Shown here in pieces: positions 1-11,245 of a stretch of 64,000 nt of DNA; position 1 is the stretch's first letter, and each line of letters begins with the position of its first letter. A model generated the notes under the pieces. That model searched no databases and was not told where the DNA came from. It saw only the letters and a program-made list of their open reading frames with translations. The translations under genes and the position numbers were made by a program. This DNA comes from Prochilodus magdalenae (Eukaryota > Chordata > Actinopteri > Characiformes > Prochilodontidae), in the NCBI GenBank assembly GCA_024036415.1, contig JAMWET010003612.1, positions 62,001-126,000 of the forward strand, read 5' to 3'.

Positions 1-3000
1 TTTATAAGTATAAATTTCTGTAAGTGATTATTTTTGTTGTGTCTTACTTAATTCAGTTGATTCAGACTTGCTAATGTTTCTTATATTCTGGCATTAGCAT
101 GCATTTTTACACCAAAAGCACCCAAAAAAGGAGAAACGTCATCCAACAAACTCTTACTTGGCTAACAGATATACTAAGAAGTTCCTGCTGTTTTACATTT
201 TGACCTAAAACTTTTAATATACATCATAATCAAGTTGTTTTTTGTAGATGTATTAAGTGAGTCATAATTTAGAGAAGGTAGATGTATTAATTGAGTCATT
301 TTTTACCTGAAGTAATAATACTTTACTTATTTATATTGAAAACTCCACGTTTCTATTAAACAGTAGCATTACGGCTGTGCCGATATAACACTCAGTATCT
401 GTATTGGTTCAGTGCAGGTTAATATAATCCAATTGCCTTAACAATCACATTAATGCTCGACTAAACTTCTGCACAAAGTGGATCTTTAGATTTCACTTTG
501 ACTGTTTAATGGTGCTGACCAATTATAAATGCTGCTGAAAGAGTCATAGAATGTTTGTTTCACAGTTTGAGCATGATGTTAAGATGGCGAGGTTAAACAA
601 AATGAACCCAAACTAATACATTATTAACTGTTGAAGAGAGTGAAACAGATATTGGAAAGAGCCTGGCAATATGACACACGATACGGTGGCTACAATTTTA
701 TATATAGCATTTTTTTAATTTTAGGACAACTGTTAGAGTATAAACAAAACACACCACCCTAGGCTTACGTTTGATAATGCTAACATTAGTGGTGCACTCT
801 TAGGCTACTTGTTTACATTGAAGTAGAACAGTCTACCGGCTGAAGATTACAACAATGCTAACTAGCCACTTAAACACAACACAAAACGATTCACTGTCTG
901 TCACCAGTCTTTGCATGTAAACTATTAAATAAAAAGCAATACTGTTCTGGGAATGTTGTTTTCTTACACCCCTAGTGTCAGAGAGGTACCTTTATCAGTG
1001 ACTTCCGGTCTCCGTGTCATTGACATGAAACTGGTATTGAGTCACCCCTAATCATGATAGTCAGTGACGTTCTCACAGTTCTCATAATGTACCCCAAAAT
1101 GTCGTTTTTTTTCTGATGTCTGTTACTCTGGAACAGAATGAAAACCCCAGACGTGCCACATTTAGGGAATACTGTTCATTGGTTCTAATTCAATGTTTCA
1201 CATATTGAGCTGCACTAATTCCAAACATTCAGGACTGATCATGTAAACATGCTGTCTTTCAGAGTTCTTCAAGTACTGAGAGGAATCATGGCATCGTGAT
1301 GTGCCAAGACGTGGTTATTTATATCCACGTCTTTTAGTAAATAACTCTCGTAGAACCCTCTTTTGGAAGAATGTAGAAGGTTGAGAAATTTAACTAGGTC
1401 CAAACAGGTTCATGAGAAGACTTTTCCTGTGAATGCAAGACCTGTGGAATGAGAAGAACATTCCTGTGCCCACTTCTTCCTTATCAGAACTCTGGACTAT
1501 CACTCATGCAGGACACAGTCTGGGAACATCTCCTGCACACACAGGGGACGGAAGTCGGGATAGTTGAAGTCTAGGCCACAACCCAGCATGTTTGCTAAAA
1601 AGTAAATGTTTAATGTGTAATACAATGTGAAATACTTCCTTGTGCTTTTGAAGAAATGTGGCCACATAGAACCTTACAGAGGTAGGTTTATTGTGAAACA
1701 CCTTTTTACATACATATTGCATCAAGTTTGAACCTAAGGCAGGGAAAAACTGACTCAGCATGACACTCACAGCAATGTGCTCGGTTACTAACGCTTCGTT
1801 CATTTACACTCCTCTTCGTCCACGCCCTTCTCTGTATCAAGCACTTCACAGTTAGATACACTGACAGTAGGGTGGCCATCTGAAACAGACTGGCGCTGAC
1901 GTATCTGTGGGCAGGGTGTGGGAGCAGGGCCCAAGACCTATCCCTAAGAAAACATTTCTAATGCACTTGCGTTGACACAAACCTCAGAGCAGCACTGGTC
2001 AAACAAAGCAGTCAATACTTCAGTCAGCTTTGTCCGTAGAATGACAAGACAACAGCTTAACACTGATGACATAACTCTGAACTCACTTTAAAAAGGTATT
2101 AAAGGGAATTTGGAATACGGCTGGAGTAAAGCCTGGAACAAGTCTCCGAAGACATTTACAAGACCCTTAACCTTTCACATCAGGTCTCTTCATCCTGCCG
2201 TTGCTTTGTCTAGGTTCGTCCTCTGTAGCCTAAGCTAAGTCTTTTGTATCATAGCTATTCAAGCAAAGAATGAGACACCAGGAGATAACAGACAAAGAGT
2301 CGAGAGGTGATGTGACCAAGGATGATATCGGAATTATACCGGTTTAAGCACCCAATTGCTTTAACACCAGCATTGGACAGTTGTTTGGATTTGACCCAAA
2401 TTTTAAATTGATATTTGGTTTAGCTGACCAAATAATACACTAATATACAGTATCTCCATCTCTAGGTGTCCCTTACATTGTGTAAAACTTTAATGAGGAA
2501 TGGACCAATAAAGATGCTCCGAAACTGCTTGGGATAAAGCCTCTTCCCATTAACGTACACTGAGAGTAAAGGAAGTGTTTGCCTGCTCCTGTAAAGTTCC
2601 TTGTTACAGAATCCACACTTTTATCAATTTAACAGGAATTGCGACTTCGTGTGTTCCTCTGTACTGCTTATCCAGTTCACTATCCCTTCATCCCATGAAT
2701 GTTCATGTATCGCTATTAGCACACATGTCTCAGCCCACACTTCCCACATTCCTAGATAAGACCTACAGAATTCCTTTCTCCCTCTTTTTTTTTTTTTTTT
2801 TAGATTAAATTCCTCCTGCTATGCTCTCCTAATGAACTCTCCAACGTCTGAACCTGAGGACAAAGTTGGCTAGTAACTGACTGACTCGGACTGAAGTAAC
2901 TGAACGAAAGTGCTGATGAAGATTGTGAGACGACATGCTAGGTGTGCTGTTACCTGTCCATTATGTTTAGGGAGCACGAGCAGGTAGGTAGGTCGTCAAA

Positions 3001-3137
3001 ACAGCTAAGAACAACAGCCCTTCAACAACCGACCCACCTGCTGACACTTGGTCATGCTTGGAGGCAGCCCTCTCGTTTAAAGCTGAAAATAAAACAGTTT
3101 CCGGAACACAAAACGTGTTGAGAGCTCCGCTGCTTAC
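1..3137 (-). other. baiap2l1: baiap2l1 intron 1 (partial), no other gene seen
   Basis: This stretch lies downstream, on the minus strand, of the GT splice donor that ends baiap2l1 exon 1, so it should be the 5' part of intron 1. I see no further exon encoding the IMD domain, so exon 2 lies beyond the left edge. The sequence is AT-rich with a T-run near 2784-2801. The short ORFs here have no recognisable protein content. It could hold regulatory elements, but I cannot point to one. Confidence 0.6.
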
Positions 3138-3188
3138 CTTGTAGGTACTTTCCGTCAGTTTATTCACTTCATCAGGGTCTCGAGACAT
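3138..3188 (-). CDS. baiap2l1: baiap2l1 (IRTKS) coding exon 1
   Basis: This is the first coding exon of BAR/IMD domain-containing adaptor protein 2-like 1, which bends membranes and links Rac signalling to actin assembly at the plasma membrane. Read on the minus strand from the ATG at 3188-3186 it encodes 17 residues, MSRDPDEVNKLTESTYK. It then meets a consensus donor (AAG|gtaagc, GT at 3137-3136) in phase 0. From family knowledge, vertebrate BAIAP2L1 starts almost identically (Met-Ser-Arg, an acidic stretch, then VN-LTESTY) with an exon boundary at the same place, before the IMD helices. The remaining exons are outside the window. Whether this is the a or b fish paralogue cannot be told. The main weakness is the short length of the match; the neighbouring nptx2 supports it through synteny. 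Confidence 0.82.
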
Positions 3189-3530
3189 GTTGGGGTCCTT
3201 CTTCTTCGCGGGCTCTGCGCGTGAACTGAGCTATACAGAGCTACTTAAAGAGCCAGTCAGTACTCCAAAATAACACAGACGACGACGGCACAAAGACGCT
3301 CCCTTATTGCTTAGTCCTCATAGCCAGTCGCTCCTCCACACACCAAGTTTAAAAGTATGGCACGAAAAGGTGGGGGGGATACACTCTGGGAACGACGAGT
3401 AAGGTCAGCGACGGGAACTCGGCTGAGGCGCTTTCCTCCGGGCTACGATTTCAAAGCTGAGCTGTCAAACTCCTGCCTGTCTGACGAGACTCGAGGGGGG
3501 CGGGGCCAGGAGCTGTAAGGTAGACCACGT
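3189..3530 (-). promoter_or_regulatory. baiap2l1: baiap2l1 5' UTR and GC-rich promoter
   Basis: Sequence immediately upstream of the baiap2l1 ATG is visibly richer in CpG than the intron. It contains an Sp1-type GC box (GGGGCGGGGCC, 3497-3507) about 310 bases upstream of the ATG. No convincing TATA box is positioned for the minus strand, which fits a CpG-type housekeeping promoter. The transcription start cannot be fixed from sequence alone. Confidence 0.5.
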
Positions 3531-3669
3531 GACGCCACACCGGGCTCGGGCTTAATATGCATCTTTAAATTGAATTGCAGGAGATGAAAGTGAAGGCCGC
3601 GCGCCCTCTGGCGGTGGATATAGACACTGCAACAGAACCACCTGTAGGAATCTGGGTTTAAAGCTACTA

Positions 3670-3838
3670 CCAGGGTCCAATTCACCTGACAGCACGTCTT
3701 TGGACTGTGAGAGGAAGCCAGAGCACCCGGAGGCAAATCAGACACACTGAAAGGACCTTGGATGCCTTTGAGGGGAATGAAACCCAGGTCATTCATGCAT
3801 TGACGTGAAAGCATTACGCAGCATGCCACCATGCCGTT
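3670..3838 (-). repeat. SINE-like dispersed repeat, truncated copy
   Basis: Reverse-complementing this stretch gives a close match to the repeat at 5468-5800. Both carry the same order of phrases: 'gcagcatggtggcatgctgc', 'ggtcctttcagtgtgtctga', 'cacagtccaaagacgtgctg' and 'caggtgaattgga'. From memory this is a very common teleost short interspersed repeat whose consensus includes 'cctcccacagtccaaagaca'. This copy lacks the 3' half that ends in the GAAGGATAA box. It lies in the opposite orientation to its sister. Confidence 0.7.
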
Positions 3839-4058
3839 CTAGAGAAACCTGCCGAGTCAGACTTACAGGGGTGGCGATAGGAAGCAGACATCTGAAGAGA
3901 TATACACTGTCTGGTGTTTGGCACAATGCTTTATGATAGCTCTTGGATTCAATTTTGGCTTAAAATGTATTTTCATCCATTTAGCTTTAATCCATTTGTG
4001 GCGGAGGGGTACATACATGCAGGATGTTGTAAAGCAAAATAGTTCCTGAAGAAAACTT

Positions 4059-4627
4059 GCTGCGTCTAAAACCGCCTACTACCGTACTACTCAGTAGACG
4101 AAAGCAGTAGTCGAGAACGTGTAGTGTGTCCGAATCCACAGTATTCATAAAGCAGTATGCGAAAGTTCCCCGGATGACGTACTGCTTCCGGTGAGATTTT
4201 CAAGTATGTGAGCACAGCACACTGTGCTATCCCATGATTCCCCTGGAGCTGTGGCAGCGTTCCAAGCTGAGGATGAAACAATAGTGGAAAGCGGGACGAC
4301 GGCTCTGTACGAGCGTAAAAAATCTACAACTTTTTGTGCAACACCAAGTAACGTTATGACCCGCTTTGTGGGGGATATAAAGCCCATTTTACATGTTTAT
4401 GTAAATGAATGGCGGGACTTCTACAGTGGTGGCGTGCTTACGTCAAATGACGTTGGCAAGATGGCGGACATAGTATGTCTGAGGTTACGTGGTTACTATG
4501 TACTTGCGTACTGAAAGAGCCTACTGCTTCACCGGTCGAGCAGTTCACACTGAAATCACCTACGTAGTCAGTACGTACTACGTAGGTGATTTCACAGTGT
4601 GAACTGTTTGGCGATTTCGGACGCAGC
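4059..4627. mobile_element. Non-autonomous DNA transposon (MITE) with terminal inverted repeats
   Basis: The two ends are inverted copies of each other. The left end, 4059-4076, starts GCTGCGTC; the right end, 4610-4627, is its inverse, with 15 of 18 positions matching. The interior has no transposase-like frame and is rich in TACGTA/AGTACT-type words. A related degraded copy appears at 41300-41490, sharing the 'agtatgtagtatggga' style of end. A flanking target duplication is not clear. I infer a MITE and cannot name the superfamily. Confidence 0.6.
4541..4606. repeat. Near-perfect hairpin palindrome inside the MITE
   Basis: Arms 4541-4567 and 4578-4606 are reverse complements except for a 2-base insertion in the right arm. 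They are separated by a 10-base loop at 4568-4577. The right arm runs almost into the right terminal inverted repeat, so the element end could form a long stem. Confidence 0.9.
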
Positions 4628-5467
4628 TATAGTGTTTTAGATTTAGGATGGTTTGAGGACACACGTGTGCTCTCTGCTGGTTTTGGATAGTAGATAAAAT
4701 AGCTACATTTGTGGTGTAGACATTCTCACCCCTGGTTCCCATCACCACCACTGTAAAGAACATGTCATTTGTTTCCTGTAAGGCTAGATCCGCTATCATT
4801 AATCACACTTAACATTAGTTCATTACTTTACTAACAGCTCTCTGTTAGTGCGCTGAAAATGAATAGGCTGTAGCATTAACTGAGATATGTTTATCTAATC
4901 GACTGACTGCCTTACATTAACAATGCATTTCCACGTTGCACCCAATGGAGCTTCATTTAAAAAGCAGTCTGTGCTGAAGCTCTCCATATAACTTCAGCAT
5001 GAATGGATGTATCTGTGCTGCTGCTAACCTGAGAAATATACAGTGAATGTACAGTGCAGTGACCTCATTAAATAATTAAGCAATTTGTAAACAAAAAGAA
5101 ACCCATTTAGCACATCAGACTGATGGTAGACTCATTACGTGGAGAAAGTCTGGAGGAGAATTCCAACCTCCGCTAAGAGTACTGTACAAGAGATGGAAAT
5201 GTCCGAGTCTGGTTTCCTGACAGTGGTGTTGATGAGCTTGTTTTCTTTGATGGGATCATGATCTCAGAAATGTATAAAGGAATTCTGGAAAAGATGTCTA
5301 CAGAGAACCATGCCTAAATGGTAGGATGGATCCGCAGGATAACAATCTGAAACAAAGCAGCCAGCTTTTGAAAGGATACGCCAGAATGATCTGTTTGAAA
5401 CACCTGGTCTGATATTTTGTGTAACATGGTGCACTTATGTGGCACAAATACATTTAGGCTCACTGTA
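4628..5467. other. Intergenic, nothing recognised
   Basis: AT-rich sequence with no recognisable coding frame, RNA gene or strong repeat. Phrases such as 'gtttcctgacagtgg' and 'tgtttgaaacacctgg' are not enough to assign a repeat family. Confidence 0.5.
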
Positions 5468-5800
5468 TTTCCTGGGCAGCATGGTGGCATGCTGCATAGT
5501 GCTTTCACCTCAATGCATGAGTGGCTTGGGTTTCATTCCTCTCAAGGTCATACAAGGTCCTTTCAGTGTGTCTGATTTGCCTCCGGGTACTCTGGCTTCC
5601 TCTCACAGTCCAAAGACGTGCTGTCAGGTGAATTGGAGATGCTAAATTGCCCCTAGGTGTGTCTGTGTGTCTGTCTGTCTGTCTTTTCCTTGCAATGGAA
5701 TGGTGGCCTGCCCAGGGTGTTTCCTGCCTTCCTCCGAGTGAGCACTGTGATAGGCTCTATCTGTGACCTAGAAGGATAAAGTGGTTTAGAAGATGAGTGT
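5468..5800 (+). repeat. SINE-like dispersed repeat, near full copy
   Basis: The copy runs from 'gggcagcatggtgg' through 'cctccgggtactctgg', 'cacagtccaaagacgtgctg', 'ttggagatgctaaattgccc', a (GTCT)n tract near 5660-5685 and 'cccagggtgtttcctgcct'. It ends 'gaaggataaagtggtttaga'. From memory this order matches a highly abundant teleost short repeat. The apparent open frame over it is a repeat artefact: the same frame is seen in the sister copy at 3670-3838. Confidence 0.8.
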
Positions 5801-5864
5801 TACAACCTTCCCTGTTTAAGATCTGAAAAGCAGAACACAGCAGCACTGCACATTTGCCTTAAAG

Positions 5865-6110
5865 GGCCTAGGTGGGCAGTCAATGGCTGGAGGTTCAGGA
5901 ACCAGCATTGTAACCAGAATATTGCTGGTTTGATCACCTGAACTGGCAGGACATGAAGGAGGTTCCCTTAAACGAGACATCTGACCTTACCTAGGTGCCA
6001 TGGAAAGGGCTACCCACCACTTCAGGCAAGCATGTGTGCATTTGTCTTAGTTACTCCACAGACAGGTTAAATGTGAAGGACACGGTCTCATGTGTTCAAG
6101 CAGAAATGAT
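5865..6110 (+). repeat. tRNA-derived SINE (plus-strand copy)
   Basis: The 5' part reads like a tRNA promoter: a 'gggcagt..tggctggaggtt' start, then a degenerate B-box (GGTTTGATC, 5927-5935). The 3' part, 'aggcaagcatgtgtgcattt' and 'acagacaggttaaatg', matches the tail of a common fish SINE. The minus-strand element at 20040-20335 is the same family with a better preserved B-box. Confidence 0.7.
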
Positions 6111-6744
6111 TCTATATTTTTCATTAATTTTAAAATTTTTTTAAATTTGATGTAAAAAATTCTAATTAATTTTTACTTGACTATTTCCAATCGCTCTTCT
6201 ATCCCTTAGGTACAGCTCTGATCTTGGGAACAAGCTGGATGTATTGTTTCTAAACCAATCCAATGCTGTAAATTAGCCTGTGGTGGACAGTGAGGAAGTA
6301 AACATAATTGGCTGCTGTACTTCTGTAGGTTTTCGGTGTATCTGTACTTTACTGAAGGGTTTCTATTTTGGACGACTGTTTACTTTTCAAACTCCGATAT
6401 CTTACTTTCTACTCCACTACCTCATGCAAACATTGTTGTTCCTTTAAGCTTATGTGCCCATAGAAATGGATGCATTAGAGCAAAGGAAAACTCATTTGTG
6501 AACCTGTGTTTAAAGCTTTTACGCTTTTATTCAACTTAATTTTGTAACGAAGTTGCAAATTGCCTTGAGTGTTTTGTGCTTATGATCATTTGAATAGACA
6601 TCAGTGTCAAACCAATTAAAAACATTTAGCTAAAAGACTGGTGGACTGAGAGTGACGCCAGAGTCTCTTAACCTAAAATGAGCTGATTAAGGAAGTGTCT
6701 TGTTTCAGAAATGATAATAGGACATTAGAGCCAAAAAGTCATGC

Positions 6745-7315
6745 TGCTTATACTTTCCATACTTAAGTACATTCGACGGTGAATACTTCTATACTTTTAC
6801 TCAAGTGGAGGTCTAAGATGGTGGAATGAACTCCCACTGGCTGTCCGAACAGCAGAGTCTCTCGTGATCTTCAAACGCAGACTGAAGACCCATCTCTTCG
6901 TAATGCACTTAAGTGAGTGAGCACTAGTAGATGTGTAAGTTATGTGTATGTACTTGTGTTGCACTTATAATGACATTTCTTCTCTATAGGTATGAGTTCT
7001 GGGCTGGGGTTGCCAGGTAGTGCATTTTTGCTTTATATATGTCTGTGTATTAATCTCTAGGTACCAGCACTGGCTCCTTGTTTGGGCAGTGTCTGAGCTC
7101 ATGGTGAGTTTTAAGCTCTAACCTTCCTGTACTAGCTGGAATATTATCCAACGCATCACTAAGCACGGTTGTACGTCGTTCTGGATAAGAGCGTCTGCTA
7201 AATGCTTTAAATGTAAATGTAAAAGGAGGAACTTTTACTTTTACTGGAGGAATATTTTATCTTGGGTCTCTACTTTAACTCAAGTACATGGTTTGTGTAC
7301 TTCGTCCACCACTAA
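6745..7315. repeat. AT-rich 'acttttactcaag' repeat split by a LINE insertion
   Basis: The left piece (about 6745-6815) has 'acttaagtacattcg' and 'cttttactcaagtgg'. The right piece (about 7228-7315) has 'aacttttacttttactggag' and 'tttaactcaagtacatgg'. Both belong to a familiar teleost repeat style rich in 'tttactcaagta'. The LINE 3' end at 6818-7227 sits between them, so the LINE inserted later. Confidence 0.55.
6818..7227 (+). mobile_element. L2-like LINE 3' end, 5'-truncated
   Basis: The 5' part reads as the end of a reverse-transcriptase polyprotein ('tggtggaatgaactcccact', coding W-N-E-L-P-L-type residues, then a T-H-L-F segment). A 3' UTR follows with 'ggataagagcgtctgctaaa' and a short (AAATGT)n tail at about 7205-7227. 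The same tail ends the LINE copy at 16515-17275 and the SINE at 52866-53098. It is strongly 5'-truncated and coding-dead. Confidence 0.8.
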
Positions 7316-8954
7316 AATACTCCAAAAACGTTTACACAACCAGTCTGTGGTATTACTGTGTCTTTGAGACTGCCATAAGTGAATTTCCTTTGCTGACTGA
7401 CTGTAATGAGTCTAAGGCTGTGAAGGTAAATTCACTACTGGAATACTGCAGTACTCAGTTACGCATTCAAGTGATACTGTAAATTAGCAAGACTGCAAAG
7501 TCCTGCAGAAAACTCCAATCAAGGTAAACAGCTCTGCTGGTAAATGCTCTAGCTACTGGAGGGCCCCTGCAGGCAAATATGAGAAAATCTAAACAATGAT
7601 CAGAGCAACACAGTAGCACATATCTAAAAGATGAACTAATTTGTCACTGATACTGATGCTTTTTCATTACACTGCCTCAACATCCGCTTCATTTTCTTCT
7701 GCATTCAATGCTTAGCAACCAGGCCATTATCCTTCAGGCTTTTAGCAATGAGCTAGCATTAGCTCCTTTGATGAAAAACATTTTTGTGGAATTTCAATGT
7801 TATGCTTTATTTGAACACAGCAGCTGCCGTTTACATCGTGTGAAAGTTTCATGAGGAGTGGAGCAACAGAAACAGCCCAAAATCTGGGTCTGGTTGATGT
7901 ACTTTAAAATTACATTAGGTTTTTGCCTTTTCCTGTAAAGTTGCCATTTTGGGAAGACATGCCTGATACCCCCTCAAAGTAGAAGATGTCAAATCTGGAA
8001 TCAGGCTCAGGTAAGCAAAAATGTTGCCAGTGATCTGCAAAGTGTCATCAGAGTTAAAGACATTAACAAGAAAAGCAAAAACGAGTCGGTATGCTTTACT
8101 AAGGATGTCTGTTTGGAGTTTCAGCTGTATGATATTTAATTGATGGGCACATGTAAAGGCCAAGCACATGCTTTATAAGGAAGTGTTGCATTGGTTGTTA
8201 GGTTTACGTTAACTTGTGCTCTTGTAAATGTGTGCGTATAGAGGAAATGTGTACATATCTAAAACAGAATTTCTCAAACAAGCATATTGCAAAAGACAGA
8301 ATGGTAAAAGGGGTGGCAACCAAATAACGTGTCTCAGAATGTTAAACAACATGTCATTCTCTGCCTGCTCCTTCTTCAATAAGTGCATGTGAAGTACATT
8401 TTCCGGTATAGGCAATCAAAAACACAAGCATGCCAACTAATAAAACCATACTGCTGTTACATACTGCTGCTCATCTCATCAGACTTTGTGTAGTGTGCAT
8501 GTAAACCAAAATGTTAATTAGATTATTGAATAGAGTGTGCTTATAAACACCTAAGTCTTAATCTATAATCAAAATTAGTTCAGATGGATTGGTGAACATC
8601 TTTGCCCTGATGGCCTTTTCTAATCTCTTGTCAATCATGTTGAAGGTACCACTCGGGTGACTGAAGAGTGGGTAGCCAATAAAAGGATTAGTAAGTGTAA
8701 CTACTACTGCAATGATGGCTCTTTACCACCGCTGCCAGGTCAAACAAAAAACTGGTAAGTAAACAGCTGTTAATGCTAACATTGAGGATGCTAACACTGT
8801 ATCTTATGAAAAGGGGGAGGCAACATAACTTTCTGGTGCTATATTGCTTCCTATATGTTCAATGTATGAATTCAATAGTTAGCAATCTTGTCTGATCTGA
8901 TTGGCTGCCATGCCTCATAAAGACATTAGACAGGTGGATATAGACCAACCTGTC
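7316..8954. other. Intergenic, nothing recognised
   Basis: AT-rich DNA. No exon-like frame with splice sites, no RNA gene and no clear repeat family were recognised. Confidence 0.45.
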
Positions 8955-9290
8955 ACTTCAGTAGGTATACTTTATTGTATCTACACTTATTGTTCGCTTT
9001 ATCAGCTCCACTAGTCACCTAGGTGCATTTGTAGTCCATCAGTTCCTCTGCATACTTTGTTACCACCCTCCCACCCTGTTCTTCAAAGGTCAGGACCCCC
9101 ACAGGACTACCACAGATTATGACGTGGATGGATTATTGTCCATGACCCTAACACGATGCTGGTATGTCACTGTGTGTTGTGTTGGTGGGAGTGGATCAGA
9201 GACAGCAGTGCTGCTGGAGTTTTAAACACCTCAGTGTCACTGCCGGTCTGTGAAAAGTCCCCCAACCAAAACTATTCAGCCATCAGAGTC
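8955..9290 (-). repeat. Dispersed palindromic repeat (otophysan type), copy 1
   Basis: Contains 'ttattgtccatgaccctaac', 'gtgtgttgtgttggtgggag', 'gacagcagtgctgctggagt' and 'aaacacctcagtgtcactgc', flanked by 'actttattgtatctacact' and 'caaccaaaactattcagcc'. The same text in the other orientation is at 52325-52735. From memory this family is abundant in characiform and siluriform fish. The ORFs over it carry no recognisable protein. Confidence 0.75.
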
Positions 9291-10140
9291 CTGGCTCTGC
9301 ACAGTCCTACCACTGCCTTCCAGCAGATGGCACCCAAACACAACTGTGTTGCATGGCTGTATATCAAACAGAAGATGGATTTGGAGCCTGCAGGGTATGA
9401 GAAATGATGTGTTCTTGCAGTTTGCGCAAATGCCATATATGATTGCTCATAAACAAGAGTATAGAGATATTTTCGGCACTGCTCATCAACATAGTGAAAA
9501 CTTGAACCCCCTAAACCTCATGAGTGTTTGCATCCGTTTAGGTAATACATAGAGGACGACGCAAAATAGTAGAGTTATTATTAAGTATGGGTAATAGGAT
9601 TGATGGTGGAATGTCTGGAACAGGATGTGAGTCTGAAGGCTAAGGTTTAGCACTGACCCATGTGTCAAGTGCTGTGAATTGACTCTTACGAATACAGCAT
9701 GAGCAAATTTTTGAATTGTGATTGTGAAGCAGGTCTACAGTGCTGTGCATATGAATGCATTGTACATTTAAATTTACTTACATAATCCAAATAGGCATGG
9801 AGTCGTGTCTTTATGCTCATACACGCTGTGATTCAAGGTCATCCCTCCATCATCAAAGACCATTAAATTCACATGGAGTCATTTTTGGGAAGCTGTATAA
9901 AGGTCTGACCCTCAGTGGCAGAGCAAGGCTGCTAACTATTGAATGACATGTTTATTCTTTTCTCCTGCTCCTGAATACAGGCGTGACTGTGCCGAGTGAG
10001 GAAAGAATAAGCAGTCACTCGCAGTCCTTGAAGCTGTGTGGTTAAGAAGTGCGGCTTCCAGTAAACTGCTGAGAAGCAAACGGCTTTACAGCTTTTGGGG
10101 GGAAATATGTTCCATTACTTTTTACATAAATACATCTCTC
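9291..10140. other. Intergenic, nothing recognised
   Basis: No coding or RNA feature recognised between the palindromic repeat and the CATC array. Confidence 0.45.
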
Positions 10141-10144
10141 ACGT

Positions 10145-11245
10145 TCACTCACTTATACACCTGTCCGTCTGTCTATTCACCTAGCCATACATTAACCTGT
10201 CTATCCATTTATTCGTTTATCCGTCCTTCTCTCTACGTCTGTCCATCTACCCATCCATCCATTCATTTTTGTCTATCCATACACTCTTTCATCCATTTAT
10301 ACATGCTTATCTGCCCATCCGTTTATCATCCACAAACCCATTAATGCCTACACCCAAACCCCATCCATCCAGCCACCCATTCACTTATCCATCCACCCAT
10401 TTATTTATTCATGTATGTCTATCCATCCTTTTATTCATCCTTGTCTGCCCATCCGTTTATCATCCACAAACCCATTAATGCATACACCCAAACTCCATTC
10501 ATCCAACGACCCACCCGCTCACACATTTATCCACCAAGCTATCCACTCACCCATCCATCCACTCTACCATTCATGCATTTATCCATCATGCACAAACCCA
10601 TTAATGCGTACACCCATCCATCCAACCACCCACTCACCTATCCATCCACCCATCCATTTGTCCATTCATGTCTGTTTATCCATACACTCTTTCTTCCATT
10701 AATATATGCTTTTCTGTCTATCCATTTATCATGCATTAACCCATGAATGCATACACCCACCCCGCCTCCATCCAACTACCCACTCACTTGTTCATCCACC
10801 CAGCCATCCACTCACCCATCTCTTATCTATTTGTCCATCTTTTCATTTATCCATCCATCCATGCATCCATCCATCCTTCTATCATCCATTAATGTCTGTC
10901 TATGTATCCATTCATCCATCCATAAATCCATAAATCCATCATCCATCTATCATCCATCCATCCATCCATCTATCCATCCATATATCTATTTATGTATACA
11001 CCCACCCATCCATCTGCCTATACATCTATCTACTCCTGTCTATTTGTCCATCTTTCATTTATCATCCATCCATCCATCCATCCATCCATCCATCCATCCA
11101 TATATCTATTTATGTATACACCCACCCATCAATCTGCCTATACATCTATCCACTCCTGTCTGTTTGTCCATCTTTCATTTATCATCCATCCATCCATCCA
11201 TCCATCCATCCATCCATCCATCCATCCAGCGAGCCAGCCACCCAT
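10145..11245. repeat. Degenerate (CATC)n tandem array, about 1.1 kb
   Basis: Built from CATC/CATT/TATC tetranucleotides, most regular at 10930-10980, 11063-11100 and 11183-11226. Interspersed longer units recur, for example 'catccacaaacccattaatg' near 10330 and again near 10456. All six-frame ORFs here are low-complexity Ser/Pro/His/Ile artefacts in overlapping frames. Confidence 0.95.
10981..11220. repeat. 120-bp higher-order duplication in the CATC array
   Basis: Bases 10981-11100 and 11101-11220 are adjacent direct copies of exactly 120 bases. They share 'tatatctatttatgtataca' starts, the 'tacatctatc' and 'tttgtccatctttcattta' blocks, and terminal (CATC)n runs. Only a few single-base differences are visible. 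Confidence 0.9.

Noticed and set aside
3443..3832. 129-codon minus-strand ORF as a gene near baiap2l1
   Set aside because: Its N-terminal half is the same peptide as the frame at 5439-5645, because both come from a SINE-like repeat; the rest runs into the promoter.
10145..11245. CRISPR-like array because of regular repeats
   Set aside because: Repeats are tetranucleotides without unique spacers; this is a eukaryotic tandem array.
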